NCBI GenBank assembly: GCA_016875735.1
Contig: VGOW01000004.1
Location: forward strand, 40,881 to 104,880
Direction of reading: 5' to 3'
Source of the DNA: Chloroflexota bacterium
GTDB taxonomy: Bacteria > Chloroflexota > Anaerolineae > Anaerolineales > VGOW01
DNA: 64,000 nucleotides
The notes beneath the pieces were generated by a model that saw nothing but the letters and a program-made list of their open reading frames with translations, did not search any database and was not told where the DNA came from. The translations under genes were made by a program, and so were the position numbers. The first letter of the stretch is position 1, and each line of letters begins with the position of its first letter. Positions 7,731-17,163 of the stretch are shown one piece after another.

Positions 7731-9196
7731 TTCAACATTTCATCAACAACACCTTTGTGGACGCGGCGGAGGGCGGAACGTTCGAGACTCTCAACCCGAC
7801 GACGAACACGCCGATTACGGGCGTGGCCGACGGCTCGGCGGCGGATATCGATCGGGCGGTGAAGGCGGCCCGCGCCGCGTTCGACTCCGGCCCGTGGCCG
7901 AAGATGGGCGCGGAGGCGCGATCCAAATACCTGCGCCGGATCGGCGAGCTGATCGAAAAGCGCGCCGACGAAATTGCCGAAGCCGAAATTGAAGACACCG
8001 GCATCCCGGTGAGCCAGATCAAAAAAGGCGCCATCCCGCGCGCCGCCGACAACTTTTATTTCTTCGCCGAGATGGCGATGAAGATCGGCAGTGAGTCGTT
8101 TCCCTCCGACGGCAAGTTTCAGAATTACGTCATCCGCCGCCCGGTGGGTGTGGCCGGACTGATCACGCCGTGGAACACGCCCTTCATGCTCGAAACCTGG
8201 AAGGTTGCGCCATGCCTCGCGGCAGGCGACACCTGCGTGCTCAAGCCCGCCGAATGGTCGCCGCTCTCCGCCGACAAACTCGCGCACATTATCCAAGAGG
8301 CCGATCTGCCGCCCGGCGCTTTCAACATAGTTCACGGTTTCGGCGAGAGCGCGGGCGCGCCGCTCGTCGCTCATCCGGGCGCGCAACTCATTTCGTTCAC
8401 CGGCGAAACGACCACCGGCCAAGAGATCATTCGCAACGGCGCGGCCACGCTCAAACGGTATTCAATGGAACTCGGCGGCAAGTCGCCCACCATCGTGTTC
8501 GACGACGCCGAACTCGACCGCGCGCTCGACGGCGCGATTTTCCAAATGTATTCGCTCAACGGCGAGCGATGCACGGCAGGTTCGCGTTTGCTGGTGCAAG
8601 ACTCGGTGTACGACGACTTCGTGACTCGATTGACCGGGCGCGTGCGCGCGATCCGCGTGGGCGATCCGCAAGATGCCGCCACCGAAGTGGGGCCGCTGAT
8701 TCATCCCGACCATTGGGCGCGCGTGCGTTCGTACATGGACGTGGCCCGATCCGAAGGGGCGACGATTGCCGTCGGCGGCGGCCGGCCTCCCGGCTTCCCG
8801 GGCGGCAACTACTTCGCGCCGACTCTGATCACCGACGTTCGCAACCACATGCGAGTCGCGCAAGAGGAAATCTTCGGGCCGGTGATGGTTGTGATTCGAT
8901 TCAAAGATGAGGCCGAGGCGCTGACCATCGCCAACGACATCCGTTACGGGCTGGCGGCTTACGTGTGGACGGGCGACGAGGATCGGGGGCGGCGGGTGGC
9001 GGAGTCCATCGAGTCGGGTTTGGTGTGGCTCAACTCACACAACGTCCGCGATCTGCGCGTGCCCTTCGGCGGGTGCAAAGCCAGCGGCATCGGGCGCGAA
9101 GGCGGCCACTATAGTTTCGACTTTTACACCGAGATGACCACTATTCACGTGGCGCTCGGCCAGCATCCGATTCCGAAGATGGGAGCCCTGAAATGA
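7727..9196 (+). CDS. hpaE: 5-carboxymethyl-2-hydroxymuconate semialdehyde dehydrogenase (aldehyde dehydrogenase)
   Basis: A 489-residue NAD(P)-dependent aldehyde dehydrogenase. It has TPWNTPFML, KPAEWSPLSA, the general base Glu in MELGGKSP (about 248) and the catalytic Cys in NGERCTAGSR (about 282), then the EIFGPV segment. The substrate-level assignment comes from context: hpaG before it, with hpaB, hpaC and hpaD after. It would oxidise the semialdehyde made by HpaD. The start overlaps the hpaG stop (ATGA), which implies coupled translation. Confidence 0.88.
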   Translation: MIQHFINNTFVDAAEGGTFETLNPTTNTPITGVADGSAADIDRAVKAARAAFDSGPWPKMGAEARSKYLRRIGELIEKRADEIAEAEIEDTGIPVSQIKKGAIPRAADNFYFFAEMAMKIGSESFPSDGKFQNYVIRRPVGVAGLITPWNTPFMLETWKVAPCLAAGDTCVLKPAEWSPLSADKLAHIIQEADLPPGAFNIVHGFGESAGAPLVAHPGAQLISFTGETTTGQEIIRNGAATLKRYSMELGGKSPTIVFDDAELDRALDGAIFQMYSLNGERCTAGSRLLVQDSVYDDFVTRLTGRVRAIRVGDPQDAATEVGPLIHPDHWARVRSYMDVARSEGATIAVGGGRPPGFPGGNYFAPTLITDVRNHMRVAQEEIFGPVMVVIRFKDEAEALTIANDIRYGLAAYVWTGDEDRGRRVAESIESGLVWLNSHNVRDLRVPFGGCKASGIGREGGHYSFDFYTEMTTIHVALGQHPIPKMGALK

Positions 9197-9280
9197 CACG
9201 ATGACAAGGTGACAGGATGACACGATGAACTTCGGATCATCTTGTCACCCCTTCACCCACTCATCGTGTCACATTCGCAA
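9193..9280. repeat. Mirrored octamer array between hpaE and hpaB
   Basis: Eleven 8-base units in phase. Five are of the type atgacacg/atgacaag, overlapping the hpaE stop codon. Then come complementary units such as cggatcat, cttgtcac and cgtgtcac. The word family is the same as in the array after iorA (275-346). Confidence 0.82.
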
Positions 9281-9300
9281 GCAGAGGAGACGATAGAGAC

Positions 9301-10755
9301 ATGGGCGCACGCAAAGGCGAACAAGTCATCCAGAAACTGCGCGAGGCTTCGCCCGAAATTTGGTACGCGGGCGAGCGAGTGAAAGACCCCACGACTCACC
9401 CGGCATTGATGAACGGCGTGGCGAGTCTGGCGCGGCTGTACGATTTGCAGTGGGAACAGCCGGAGGTGATGCTCTTCGACTCGCCGACGAGCGGGCAGAA
9501 GGTGGGGCGGTCGCACATGATCCCGCGCACGCGCGAAGAACTGCAGAGCGTGAGCCGGATGATGAAAGTGTGGGCCGATGCCTCGTTCGGCATGATGGGC
9601 CGCGCGCCCGATTATCTCAACCGGGCCATGGCCGGTTACGCGGCAGGCGCAGATTTTTTGGCGCAGGCCGGCGCGCGCTTTGGTGAGAACGCGCGCAAAT
9701 ATCACGAGCACATGCGCGAGGACGATCTGTGCCTCACGCACACGCTCATCACGCCGCAGGCCAACCGCGCCGTGAACACCGCCAAACAAGCCGACCCGTA
9801 TCTCGCGGCGCGGGTGAAAGAGGAGACCGACGCGGGCATCGTCATTCGCGGCTGTCGCATGTTGGCTACCCTGCCCGTGTCCGATGAAATCATGGTCTTC
9901 CCTTCGACGTTTCTGCGCAATCAAGAGGAAGATGCGCCGTATGCCTTCGGCTTTTCGATTCCGTGCAACACGCCGGGCCTGAAATTCATTTGCCGCGAAA
10001 CGGTGGATTACGGACGCTCGCACTACGATCACCCGCTCGGCTCGCGTTTCGAGGAGATGGATGCGGTGGTGGTGTTCGATGACGTGTTCGTGCCGTGGGA
10101 GCGCGTGTTCCTTTACCGCGATGTTGAGCGCTGCAATCGCGCCTATGCGGCCACGGGCGCCATCGTCAACATGGCGCATCAGGTCGTGGTCAAAGATATT
10201 GCCAAGACCGAATACCTTGTGGGTCTGGCCTCGCTCATGGCGCACACCATTGGCATCGAAGCCTTTCAGCACGTGCAGGAGAAGATCGCCGAGATTTGGG
10301 TGAACATGGAAACGATGAAGGCCTTCCTGCGCGCCGCCGAAGCCGACGCCGAACCCGATCAATTCGGGGCGATGCGCCCGGCGTGGGATCCGCTCGACGC
10401 GGCGCGCAACCTGTATCCGCGCCTCTATCCGCGCATGATCGAAATCATTCAACAGCTCGGAGCGAGCGGATTGGTGTCGATGCCCACCGAAGCCGATGTG
10501 AACGGGCCATTGCTCGAAGACATCAAAAAATTCTATCAGGCCGCCCGCGCCGACGCGCTCGAGCGCATTCCCATCTTTCGGCTGGCGTGGGATACGGCGG
10601 TGTCGGCCTTTGGCGCGCGCCAAGTGTTGTACGAGCGCTTTTTCTTCGGCGATCCGGTTCGCACGGCGGGCGCATTGGTGAACAACCACGACCGGACGAA
10701 GTATATGGATCGGGTGAGGGAGTTCTTGCAAGAGGGAGAAAATAGTAATCAGTAA
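9301..10755 (+). CDS. hpaB: 4-hydroxyphenylacetate 3-monooxygenase, oxygenase component
   Basis: A 484-residue protein of the HpaB/PvcC/4-hydroxybutyryl-CoA dehydratase fold. The length and the C-terminal FFFGDPVR segment match two-component FADH2-dependent 4-hydroxyphenylacetate 3-hydroxylases. The cysteine/histidine [4Fe-4S] set of 4-hydroxybutyryl-CoA dehydratase is not apparent. The enzyme would hydroxylate 4-hydroxyphenylacetate to 3,4-dihydroxyphenylacetate with FADH2 from the flavin reductase encoded next. A GAGGAGACG ribosome site precedes the ATG. The last codons (ending in S-N-Q) run into a heptamer repeat array. Confidence 0.92.
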   Translation: MGARKGEQVIQKLREASPEIWYAGERVKDPTTHPALMNGVASLARLYDLQWEQPEVMLFDSPTSGQKVGRSHMIPRTREELQSVSRMMKVWADASFGMMGRAPDYLNRAMAGYAAGADFLAQAGARFGENARKYHEHMREDDLCLTHTLITPQANRAVNTAKQADPYLAARVKEETDAGIVIRGCRMLATLPVSDEIMVFPSTFLRNQEEDAPYAFGFSIPCNTPGLKFICRETVDYGRSHYDHPLGSRFEEMDAVVVFDDVFVPWERVFLYRDVERCNRAYAATGAIVNMAHQVVVKDIAKTEYLVGLASLMAHTIGIEAFQHVQEKIAEIWVNMETMKAFLRAAEADAEPDQFGAMRPAWDPLDAARNLYPRLYPRMIEIIQQLGASGLVSMPTEADVNGPLLEDIKKFYQAARADALERIPIFRLAWDTAVSAFGARQVLYERFFFGDPVRTAGALVNNHDRTKYMDRVREFLQEGENSNQ

Positions 10756-10799
10756 CCAGTGATCAGATGCCACCAATCACCAATTACTAGTCACCGACC
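10744..10799. repeat. Mirrored heptamer array between hpaB and hpaC
   Basis: Eight exact-phase units: agtaatc, agtaacc, agtgatc, agatgcc, then accaatc, accaatt, actagtc, accgacc. It includes the hpaB stop codon (10753-10755). It leaves only five bases before the hpaC ATG, with no Shine-Dalgarno sequence. Confidence 0.86.
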
Positions 10800-10804
10800 C
10801 TTCC

Positions 10805-11365
10805 ATGACCCTCGACCCTCGCGCCTTTCGCCAAACCGTCGGCCTCTTTGCCACCGGCGTCACCGTCGTCGCTGCCGAGCGCGAAGGCGACGTGCATGGC
10901 ATGACCGCCAACGCCGTGTCGTCGCTCTCGCTCGACCCGATGCTGGTGTTGGTGTGCGTGGGCAAGCAGGCGCTTATGGCGAGTCTTCTACAAGAGACTA
11001 GAGGATTCTCGATCAACATTCTGCGCGAGGATCAAGAATCGCTTTCAACCTATTTCGCCGGAGGCTGGAAGGAGCCGACTCCGCCGCCCTTCCGTTTTGT
11101 GCCGTGGGACGGCGGGCCGCGCCTCGAAGGGTGCGCCGCCGCTATCGGTTGCGAGCGGCATCAGATTCTCGAAGGCGGCGATCACTGGATCGTGATCGGG
11201 CGAGTGGTCGCCCTTCATCAAGGCATCGAGCCGCGCAAGCCGTTGCTGTTTTATGGCGGGCGCTATGGCCGGGTCGACACCTCGGCTTCCACTCCCGCGC
11301 CCGATCTGGGTTGGGTGGAAGTGCCCGTGCAAATTTTCTACGATCCGTGGCAAGGAGATGCGTAA
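10805..11365 (+). CDS. hpaC: Flavin reductase (4-hydroxyphenylacetate 3-monooxygenase reductase component)
   Basis: A 186-residue flavin reductase-like split-barrel protein. It begins FRQTVGLFATGVTVVAA and continues GMTANAVSSLSLDPMLVLVC, the usual FMN/FAD-binding start of HpaC, and ends with an HWIVIGRV-type core histidine segment. It supplies reduced flavin to the oxygenase HpaB encoded just upstream. No ribosome site is visible, since the preceding bases are the end of a repeat array. Only three bases separate it from the methyltransferase gene. Confidence 0.9.
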   Translation: MTLDPRAFRQTVGLFATGVTVVAAEREGDVHGMTANAVSSLSLDPMLVLVCVGKQALMASLLQETRGFSINILREDQESLSTYFAGGWKEPTPPPFRFVPWDGGPRLEGCAAAIGCERHQILEGGDHWIVIGRVVALHQGIEPRKPLLFYGGRYGRVDTSASTPAPDLGWVEVPVQIFYDPWQGDA

Positions 11366-11368
11366 TCG

Positions 11369-12127
11369 ATGCTCGACAACAAGTGGAACGCTTCGCTCTA
11401 CGACCAGAAGCACTCCTTCGTTTTCGAGCACGGCAAAGATTTGCTCTCATTGCTCGATCCGCAACCCGGCGAGCGCATTCTCGACGTGGGATGCGGCACA
11501 GGGCATCTCACCCAAACCATCGCCGAATCGGGCGCGCGGGTAACGGGCATGGACAATTCTCCGGCCATGATCGAGTCGGCGCGCAAGGCGTACCCGGCGC
11601 TGGAATTTGTGCAAGCCGACGTGACCGACTTTTCTTTCACCGATCCGTTCGACGCGATCTTCTCGAACGCTACCCTGCATTGGGTGGCGCGGGCGGAGAA
11701 GGCGGTGGTGTGCATGGCCGCCGCTCTGCGTTCGGGTGGCCGGTTCGTTGTGGAGTTCGGCGGCAAGGGCAACGCGGCGACCATCGTGTCGGCGGCTCAA
11801 CGGTCGTTGGCCGAGCTGGGTTTGCCGAACGTCGATCCCGGCTGGTATTTTCCGTCGGTGGGCGAGTATGCCTCGTTGCTCGAGCGGCACGGCCTCGCAG
11901 TGGAGCGAGCGATGCTGTTCGATAGGCCGACTCCGCTTGAAGACGGCGAGCGAGGCTTGCGAAACTGGTTCGATATGTTTGGCGGCGCCTTCGTGCGCGC
12001 CGTCCCCGACGAGATGAAGCCGCGTTTTTTGGAAACGGTTGAAGACCATGCGCGCCGCACTCAGCTCCGCGACGGCCACTGGATTGTGGATTACCGGCGG
12101 TTGCGTGTCGTGGCTCGCAAAGAATGA
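11369..12127 (+). CDS. Class I SAM-dependent methyltransferase (trans-aconitate methyltransferase-like)
   Basis: A 252-residue Rossmann methyltransferase. SAM-binding motif I is LDVGCGTGHLT (about residues 32-42), the acidic motif II is MDNSP, and post-motif segments are FSNATLHWV and LRSGGRFVVEFGG. This arrangement resembles Tam (trans-aconitate 2-methyltransferase). It might O-methylate a carboxylate formed in the pathway or protect against a side product; the substrate is unknown. It lies between hpaC and hpaD, so it is probably co-transcribed with the catabolic genes. Confidence 0.82.
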   Translation: MLDNKWNASLYDQKHSFVFEHGKDLLSLLDPQPGERILDVGCGTGHLTQTIAESGARVTGMDNSPAMIESARKAYPALEFVQADVTDFSFTDPFDAIFSNATLHWVARAEKAVVCMAAALRSGGRFVVEFGGKGNAATIVSAAQRSLAELGLPNVDPGWYFPSVGEYASLLERHGLAVERAMLFDRPTPLEDGERGLRNWFDMFGGAFVRAVPDEMKPRFLETVEDHARRTQLRDGHWIVDYRRLRVVARKE

Positions 12128-12155
12128 CTCTCTCCCGACGAAGAAAGGAATGCTC

Positions 12156-13142
12156 ATGACCTTTTCCATCACTCGCGCCGGGCACATCGAATTTCGCGTC
12201 ACCGATCTCGAACGGGCGCGCGCCTTTTACGTGGACGTGCTGGGTTTCATGGAAACGGATCGCGACGACGAGCGGTTGTATCTCGGCGGCCTCGAGGAGC
12301 GCGAACGCTACGGCCTCGTCCTCCGAAAGGCGGCCTCCCCCGGAGTCTCGCATCTCGCCTTTCGAGTCTCCGATCCCGACGATCTCAATCGATTGGCCGA
12401 TCTCTATCAGAAACACGGTTGCCCCATCCGCTGGATGCCGGAAGGTTATGAGAAAGGGCAGGGGCGCGCGCTCCGCGCTCAAGACCCGAACGACTTGCCG
12501 GTGGAGTTTTATCACACCGTCGCGCCGCGCGAGCGAATGCTTCAGCGTTTCGATCACTATCGCGGCGCGAACGTGATGCGGCTCGATCATTTCAATTGCC
12601 AGGTGCCGCAGGTGCAAAAGGCTTACGACTGGTTCACGCAGACGCTGGGCTTCCATTGCTCCGAGCTTACCGTCACCGACGACGCGCCGCCGAAGTTGTG
12701 GGCGGCGTGGCTGCATCGCAAACAGAACGTGCACGATATTGCGGTGATGAACGGACTCGGCCCGCGACTGCATCACGCCGGATTCTGGGTGAGCGATCAG
12801 TTGAGCGTTCTGCGGGCCTGCGACGTGTTGGCCGCCACCGGCTACGCCGATTGCATCGAGCGTGGGCCGGGGCGGCACGGGCTGAGCAACGCCTTCTTCG
12901 TTTACTTGCGCGACCCCGATGGCAACCGGATCGAACTGTACACCAACGATTACATCATCCCGGATCCGGATTGGGAGCCGATTCGCTGGAGCATGAACGA
13001 TCCGCGCCGGGCCACGTTTTGGGGGCACAAGCCGCCTTCCAGTTGGTTCGACGAAGCGGCGCTGGTGGAGAACATCGAAACGGGCGAACTTCTGCCCGTG
13101 TCGCCGCCGCCGTTGAAAGACCGGCCCGATTTTGTGACGTAA
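12156..13142 (+). CDS. hpaD: 3,4-dihydroxyphenylacetate 2,3-dioxygenase (homoprotocatechuate, extradiol)
   Basis: A 328-residue two-domain vicinal-oxygen-chelate dioxygenase. Likely metal ligands are His145 in MRLDHFN, His206 or 207 in LHHAGFWV and Glu260 in RIELY, with the spacing of Fe/Mn homoprotocatechuate dioxygenases. The C-terminal lid (WEPIRWSMNDPRR...TFWG) is also characteristic of this group. It opens the ring of 3,4-dihydroxyphenylacetate, giving the substrate of HpaE. I chose ATG 12156, seven bases after AAGAAAGGA; ATG 12150 is an alternative. Confidence 0.92.
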   Translation: MTFSITRAGHIEFRVTDLERARAFYVDVLGFMETDRDDERLYLGGLEERERYGLVLRKAASPGVSHLAFRVSDPDDLNRLADLYQKHGCPIRWMPEGYEKGQGRALRAQDPNDLPVEFYHTVAPRERMLQRFDHYRGANVMRLDHFNCQVPQVQKAYDWFTQTLGFHCSELTVTDDAPPKLWAAWLHRKQNVHDIAVMNGLGPRLHHAGFWVSDQLSVLRACDVLAATGYADCIERGPGRHGLSNAFFVYLRDPDGNRIELYTNDYIIPDPDWEPIRWSMNDPRRATFWGHKPPSSWFDEAALVENIETGELLPVSPPPLKDRPDFVT

Positions 13143-13146
13143 ATGA

Positions 13147-13274
13147 GTCAGCTGGTCAAGGTGGTCGAGTAGTCGAGAGATCAAATAGTCGAGTGGTCAA
13201 TCTGTTGAGTGCCGTGACTATCCGACCAAGCGACCACCCGACTACGCAACCACCAGACCACACGACTATGGAGA
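13147..13274. repeat. Mirrored octamer array, 16 units
   Basis: The longest array in the window. Eight units are of the type ggtcgagt/agtcgaga/gtcaaggt, followed by eight of the complementary type tatccgac/cacccgac/caccagac, all in one 8-base phase. The words are the same family as 2351-2430. It fills the gap between hpaD and the leuC-like gene. I see no promoter in it. Confidence 0.86.
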
Positions 13275-13281
13275 CCAAACG

Positions 13282-14550
13282 ATGGGAATGACTTTAGCCG
13301 AAAAAATTCTTGCCGACCACTGCGGAAAAACCGAAGTTCACGCCGGGCAGTTCATCAATGCTCGTGTGGATATTGTGATGGCCTCTGAACTTTCGGGCGT
13401 GGTGGCTATCGAGGAGTTCGAGAAGATCAAAGGCGCGCGGGTGTGGGATCCGAAAAAAGTGGTGTTCGTGATGGATCACTTCACCCCGGCCAAAGACATC
13501 AAAAGCGCCGAGATCGTCAAACGGTGCCGCGCCTTCGCCCGCGAACACGGCATCATTTTCTTTGAGGTGGGCCGCGCTGGAATTCAACACATCCTTCTGC
13601 CGGAGAAAGGCATGGTCTCGCCGGGCGACATCATCGCCGGGGCCGATTCGCACACCTGCACGCACGGCTTCCTCGGCGCGTTCGGCACGGGCATCGGCTC
13701 CACCGACGCGGCGGCGGCCATGGCCCTCGGCGAAATCTGGCTCAAAGTGCCGGAGAGCATCAAGTTCGTGTATCACGGCAAGCCGCCCAAATGGGTGCGC
13801 GGCAAGGATTTGATTCTCGAAACGATCCGCACCATCGGGGTGGACGGCGCGCGATATATGGCGATGGAATTTGCCGGTGATGCGTTCGATCATCTCGATC
13901 TCTCCGATCGCTTTTCGATGGCGAACATGGCCATCGAGGCGGGGGCCAAAGCCGGTTTGTTCGCCGCCGACGAGCAAACGCGCGAGTTCTGCCGCAAAGC
14001 GGGAGCGCGCGAGGGCACATATCATCGCAGTGATCCCGACGCCGAATACTCTGCCGTGCACGAATACGATGTGACGAAATTCGAGCCGTTCGTCGCCGTC
14101 CCTTTCCTGCCCGAAAACGTGAAGCCGGTGACCGAAGTAGCCGGACTCGAAGTCGATCAAGTGGTGATCGGCATGTGCACCAACGGCAATATCGAAGACT
14201 TGCGCGCCGCCGCCGAGATTTTCAAGGGCCGCAAGACTCACCCGCGCGTGCGCACCGTGATCATCCCCGGCAGTCAAAAAGTTTATCTCGATGCACTGCA
14301 CGAGGGATTAATTGACATCTTCGTTGAGGCCGACTGCTCGGTGAGCACGCCGACGTGCGGCCCGTGTCTCGGCGGCCACATGGGAGTCTTGGCGGCAGGC
14401 GAGCGATGCGTCTCCACCAGCAACCGAAACTTTCGCGGGCGCATGGGCCACGCCACCAGCGAGCTGTACCTCGCCAACCCCTATGTTGCCGCCGCTTCGG
14501 CAGTGGCCGGGCATTTGGCCTCGCCGAGTGAAATGATCGGTGATCAGTGA
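13282..14550 (+). CDS. leuC: 3-isopropylmalate dehydratase/homoaconitase-type large subunit
   Basis: A 422-residue aconitase-superfamily protein of the shorter archaeal/homoaconitase LeuC type. It shows DSHTCTHGFLGAFGTGIG, GMCTNG and TPTCGPCLGGHMG, giving the cysteines for the [4Fe-4S] cluster. It pairs with the LeuD domain found at the end of the fusion protein two genes downstream. With the LeuB-type dehydrogenase at 18.4 kb this makes a C-D-B set without a LeuA-type synthase nearby. The role may be a leucine- or lysine-like 2-oxoacid route, or a hydratase step of the aromatic pathway. The 3' end lies in a heptamer array. Confidence 0.88.
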   Translation: MGMTLAEKILADHCGKTEVHAGQFINARVDIVMASELSGVVAIEEFEKIKGARVWDPKKVVFVMDHFTPAKDIKSAEIVKRCRAFAREHGIIFFEVGRAGIQHILLPEKGMVSPGDIIAGADSHTCTHGFLGAFGTGIGSTDAAAAMALGEIWLKVPESIKFVYHGKPPKWVRGKDLILETIRTIGVDGARYMAMEFAGDAFDHLDLSDRFSMANMAIEAGAKAGLFAADEQTREFCRKAGAREGTYHRSDPDAEYSAVHEYDVTKFEPFVAVPFLPENVKPVTEVAGLEVDQVVIGMCTNGNIEDLRAAAEIFKGRKTHPRVRTVIIPGSQKVYLDALHEGLIDIFVEADCSVSTPTCGPCLGGHMGVLAAGERCVSTSNRNFRGRMGHATSELYLANPYVAAASAVAGHLASPSEMIGDQ

Positions 14551-14618
14551 TCGGTATTTGGTAATCAGTAATTGGTAATTGCCAATCCCCAATTACTAAT
14601 CACCACTCACTACCCGCC
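14535..14618. repeat. Mirrored heptamer array after leuC
   Basis: Twelve units in exact 7-base phase. They go from gatcggt/gatcagt/aattggt to the complementary aattact/aatcacc/actcact. The leuC-like stop codon (14548-14550) lies within the third unit, so the last few leuC codons are array sequence. The next gene starts 8 bases later without a Shine-Dalgarno sequence. Confidence 0.86.
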
Positions 14619-14626
14619 CACCACCG

Positions 14627-15073
14627 ATGACCGACATCGCCTCCCGCGTCGCCGAGTTCATGTCCGAGCGCGATTTGTTTGCCCGGCATCTCGGCATCGA
14701 ACTGCTGGAACTGCGGCCCGGCTATAGCCGCGTGGGCCTCAACCTTCAGCCGCACATGGTGAACGGGTTGGGCATCCCGCACGGCTCTGTCATTTTCGCG
14801 CTGGCCGATTTCGGTTTCGCCGCCGCCTGCAATTCGCATGGCCGCGCCGCCGTGGCCCTCAGCATGGATATTCACTTTCTCCGCTCGCCCGCGCCCGATG
14901 CGCGGCTCGAAGGCGAAACTACTGAAGTCCGCCGCGGGCATCGCACGGCGCTGTATCGAATGACGGTCAATGACGCCGAAGGCAATGCGGTGGCCGAACT
15001 GCACGGCATGGCCTACCGAAAAGACACACAGTTTTTGGCCGATGGCGATCAGCGATCAGCGATCAGCGATTAG
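14627..15073 (+). CDS. PaaI-family hotdog thioesterase
   Basis: A 148-residue hotdog-fold acyl-CoA thioesterase. The [27 protein letters not shown] region contains the HG-x3-(A)LAD core typical of PaaI/hydroxyphenylacetyl-CoA thioesterases. In this operon it could release hydroxyphenylacetate from the CoA ester made by IorAB, feeding HpaBC. The last residues ([12 protein letters not shown]) are encoded by gatcagc repeat units, so the C-terminus has probably been lengthened by array invasion. No ribosome site is seen. It separates leuC from the gene carrying leuD. Confidence 0.86.
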   Translation: MTDIASRVAEFMSERDLFARHLGIELLELRPGYSRVGLNLQPHMVNGLGIPHGSVIFALADFGFAAACNSHGRAAVALSMDIHFLRSPAPDARLEGETTEVRRGHRTALYRMTVNDAEGNAVAELHGMAYRKDTQFLADGDQRSAISD

Positions 15074-15123
15074 CCATCTGCTACCTGCCACTTGCTACCT
15101 GCAACTTTCCACCAACCCCAACC
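15047..15123. repeat. Mirrored heptamer array overlapping the thioesterase 3' end
   Basis: Eleven 7-base units: gatcagc three times, gattagc, then complementary-type catctgc, tacctgc, cacttgc, tacctgc and weaker units. The first 27 bases are coding for the thioesterase tail. Confidence 0.84.
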
Positions 15124-15135
15124 GGAGAATCCCTT

Positions 15136-17163
15136 ATGCCGTTTGAATCTTTTCACAACACTACTATCGGCGAATTGCTTACAAAACAGGCGGGCCGTTT
15201 CGCCGGGCACACGTTTTTGATTGCGGGCGGCGGGCGCTTGACGTATGCCGAAGCCGAATGGCAGGCCAATATATTGGCTGCCGGATTGCTCGGACTCGGT
15301 TTGCAGAAGGGAGATCGTCTGGCGATCATTCTGCCCAACGTCCCGCAATTCGTCGTCACCGTATTTGCCGCCGCCAAAGCCGGGTTGATCTTCACCCCGA
15401 TCAATTTGCGCCGACACAAAAATGACGTGCTGGCCCGGCTCGCCAAAACACAGCCTGCGGCCATCGTCACCAACGCCGAACACGCTGGCATGATTCACGA
15501 ACTGCGCGCCGACGTGCCCGAACTCAAACACGTGATCTCGGTGGATGGCGGCGCGGACACGGTGGCCTGGAATCAATTGCTCAACAGCGGCGGCGGCGCC
15601 CCACTGCCGCCCCTCGCGCCCGATCAAACAGCGGCGCTCCTCTTCACGCTCGGCATCACCGGCGATCCGCGCGGAGCGACTCACACGCACGCCGCGCTGG
15701 TTCGCAATGCCGCCGCCAACGCATCCGCCCTCGCCGCCACGCCCGACGATGTGTTTCTGGGCGCGGTGCCGTTCTCCAATTCGTTCGGCCTTACCGCCGC
15801 CATTCTCGCCAGCGCCGTCGCCGGATCGCAAATCGCGCTCCTGCCCGTGTATCACGCCGACGAAGCATTGAAATTGATCGAGAGCGCGAAAGTGACCGTG
15901 CATCACGGCACGCCCACCATGTTTGCGCTCGAACTCAACCATCCCGACTTCAAGCCGGAGCGGTGCGCGACACTGCGGACAGGAATCATGTCGGGCGCGG
16001 CCTGCCCGCCCGAATTGGTGAAGCGCGTGCGTGAGCAAATGCGCTGCAATGCGCTCGTCGCTTACGGCCTCACCGAAGCCGCTCCGGGCGTGACGATCAC
16101 TCATCTTGCCGACGGCCCGATCACCGCCACCGAAACGGTGGGGCGGGCCATGCCCGGGGTGGAGTTGAAAGTGATCGACGCTTCGGGCGCGGCGCTCCCC
16201 AACGGCGCGGAAGGCGAACTGTGCGTCAAGAGTCCGATGATGATGACCGGATACTGGAATGACGCCGAGGCCACCGCGCAAATGATGGACGCCGACGGCT
16301 GGCTGCACACCGGCGACCTGGCCGTGATCGACGCCGACGGCCCGGTGAAGATCGTCGGGCGCAAAGGCGAGGTGATCAATCGCGGCGGATTCAAAGTTCA
16401 TCCCGGCCCGGTGGAAATGGTTCTGCGCTCGTTTCCCGGAGTCAAAGAAGCGGCGGTGGTCGGCGTGCCCGATACCGTTTTCGGCGAGATGGCTTGCGCG
16501 TGCGTGGTGCGCGCGCCCGGCGCGGAGTTTTCGGGCGAGCAATTGCGCGCCTTCGCCGCCGAGCGCCTCACCGATTACGCCGTGCCCGATCGGTTCGTCT
16601 TCTTCGAGATGCTGCCGCGACGAGGCGGGGGGCCGGTGCAAAAAGACGTGCTGCGCCAGCGCGTTCGGATTCGCGGGCGGGTGTGGAAGTTCGGCAAAAA
16701 CATCGACACCGACGCCATCATCCCGGCCCGCCACTGCAACACCTCCGATCCGCGTGAGTTGGCGAAGCATTGCATGGAAGACGCCGATCCCGATTTCGTG
16801 AAAAAGATGCGGCGCGGCGACGTGATTGTGGCCGACACCAATTTTGGCTGCGGCTCGTCGCGCGAGGTGGCGCCCATCAGCATCAAAACGGCAGGCGTGT
16901 CGGCGGTCATTGCCAAATCGTTTGCGCGCATCTTCTTCCGCAACTCGATCAACATCGGCCTGCCTATCCTCGAATGCCCGGCGGCGGTGGATGATATTGC
17001 CGAAGGCGACGAGATCGAAGTAGAGCCGACCACCGGAACGATTCGCAATCTCACTCGCGGCTCCACCTATCGCGCCGAACCGTTCCCCGACTTTTTGCAG
17101 CGCATCATCGATCGTGGCGGGCTGTTGGCGTATGTCGAAGAGCGATTGGCGAGCAGCGGATAG
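15136..17163 (+). CDS. Fusion of an acyl-CoA synthetase-like enzyme with 3-isopropylmalate dehydratase small subunit (LeuD)
   Basis: A continuous 675-residue frame. Residues 1 to about 505 form an AMP-dependent synthetase/ligase with [28 protein letters not shown] and [11 protein letters not shown]. It ends with the C-terminal lysine (Lys503, VQKDVLRQR), so this unit is complete. Its phosphate loop is unusual: LGITGDPRG where TSGTTGxPKG is expected. Residues from about 512 form a full LeuD/aconitase swivel domain with [14 protein letters not shown] and [11 protein letters not shown]. There is no stop or restart at the junction. The LeuD half should partner the LeuC-type gene upstream. Substrate and catalytic activity of the synthetase half are uncertain. 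Confidence 0.88.
   Translation: MPFESFHNTTIGELLTKQAGRFAGHTFLIAGGGRLTYAEAEWQANILAAGLLGLGLQKGDRLAIILPNVPQFVVTVFAAAKAGLIFTPINLRRHKNDVLARLAKTQPAAIVTNAEHAGMIHELRADVPELKHVISVDGGADTVAWNQLLNSGGGAPLPPLAPDQTAALLFTLGITGDPRGATHTHAALVRNAAANASALAATPDDVFLGAVPFSNSFGLTAAILASAVAGSQIALLPVYHADEALKLIESAKVTVHHGTPTMFALELNHPDFKPERCATLRTGIMSGAACPPELVKRVREQMRCNALVAYGLTEAAPGVTITHLADGPITATETVGRAMPGVELKVIDASGAALPNGAEGELCVKSPMMMTGYWNDAEATAQMMDADGWLHTGDLAVIDADGPVKIVGRKGEVINRGGFKVHPGPVEMVLRSFPGVKEAAVVGVPDTVFGEMACACVVRAPGAEFSGEQLRAFAAERLTDYAVPDRFVFFEMLPRRGGGPVQKDVLRQRVRIRGRVWKFGKNIDTDAIIPARHCNTSDPRELAKHCMEDADPDFVKKMRRGDVIVADTNFGCGSSREVAPISIKTAGVSAVIAKSFARIFFRNSINIGLPILECPAAVDDIAEGDEIEVEPTTGTIRNLTRGSTYRAEPFPDFLQRIIDRGGLLAYVEERLASSG

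Noticed and set aside
9301..10755. HpaB considered as 4-hydroxybutyryl-CoA dehydratase
   Set aside because: The cysteine and histidine ligands of its [4Fe-4S] cluster are not evident, and the adjacent flavin reductase, dioxygenase and semialdehyde dehydrogenase genes fit hydroxyphenylacetate hydroxylase.
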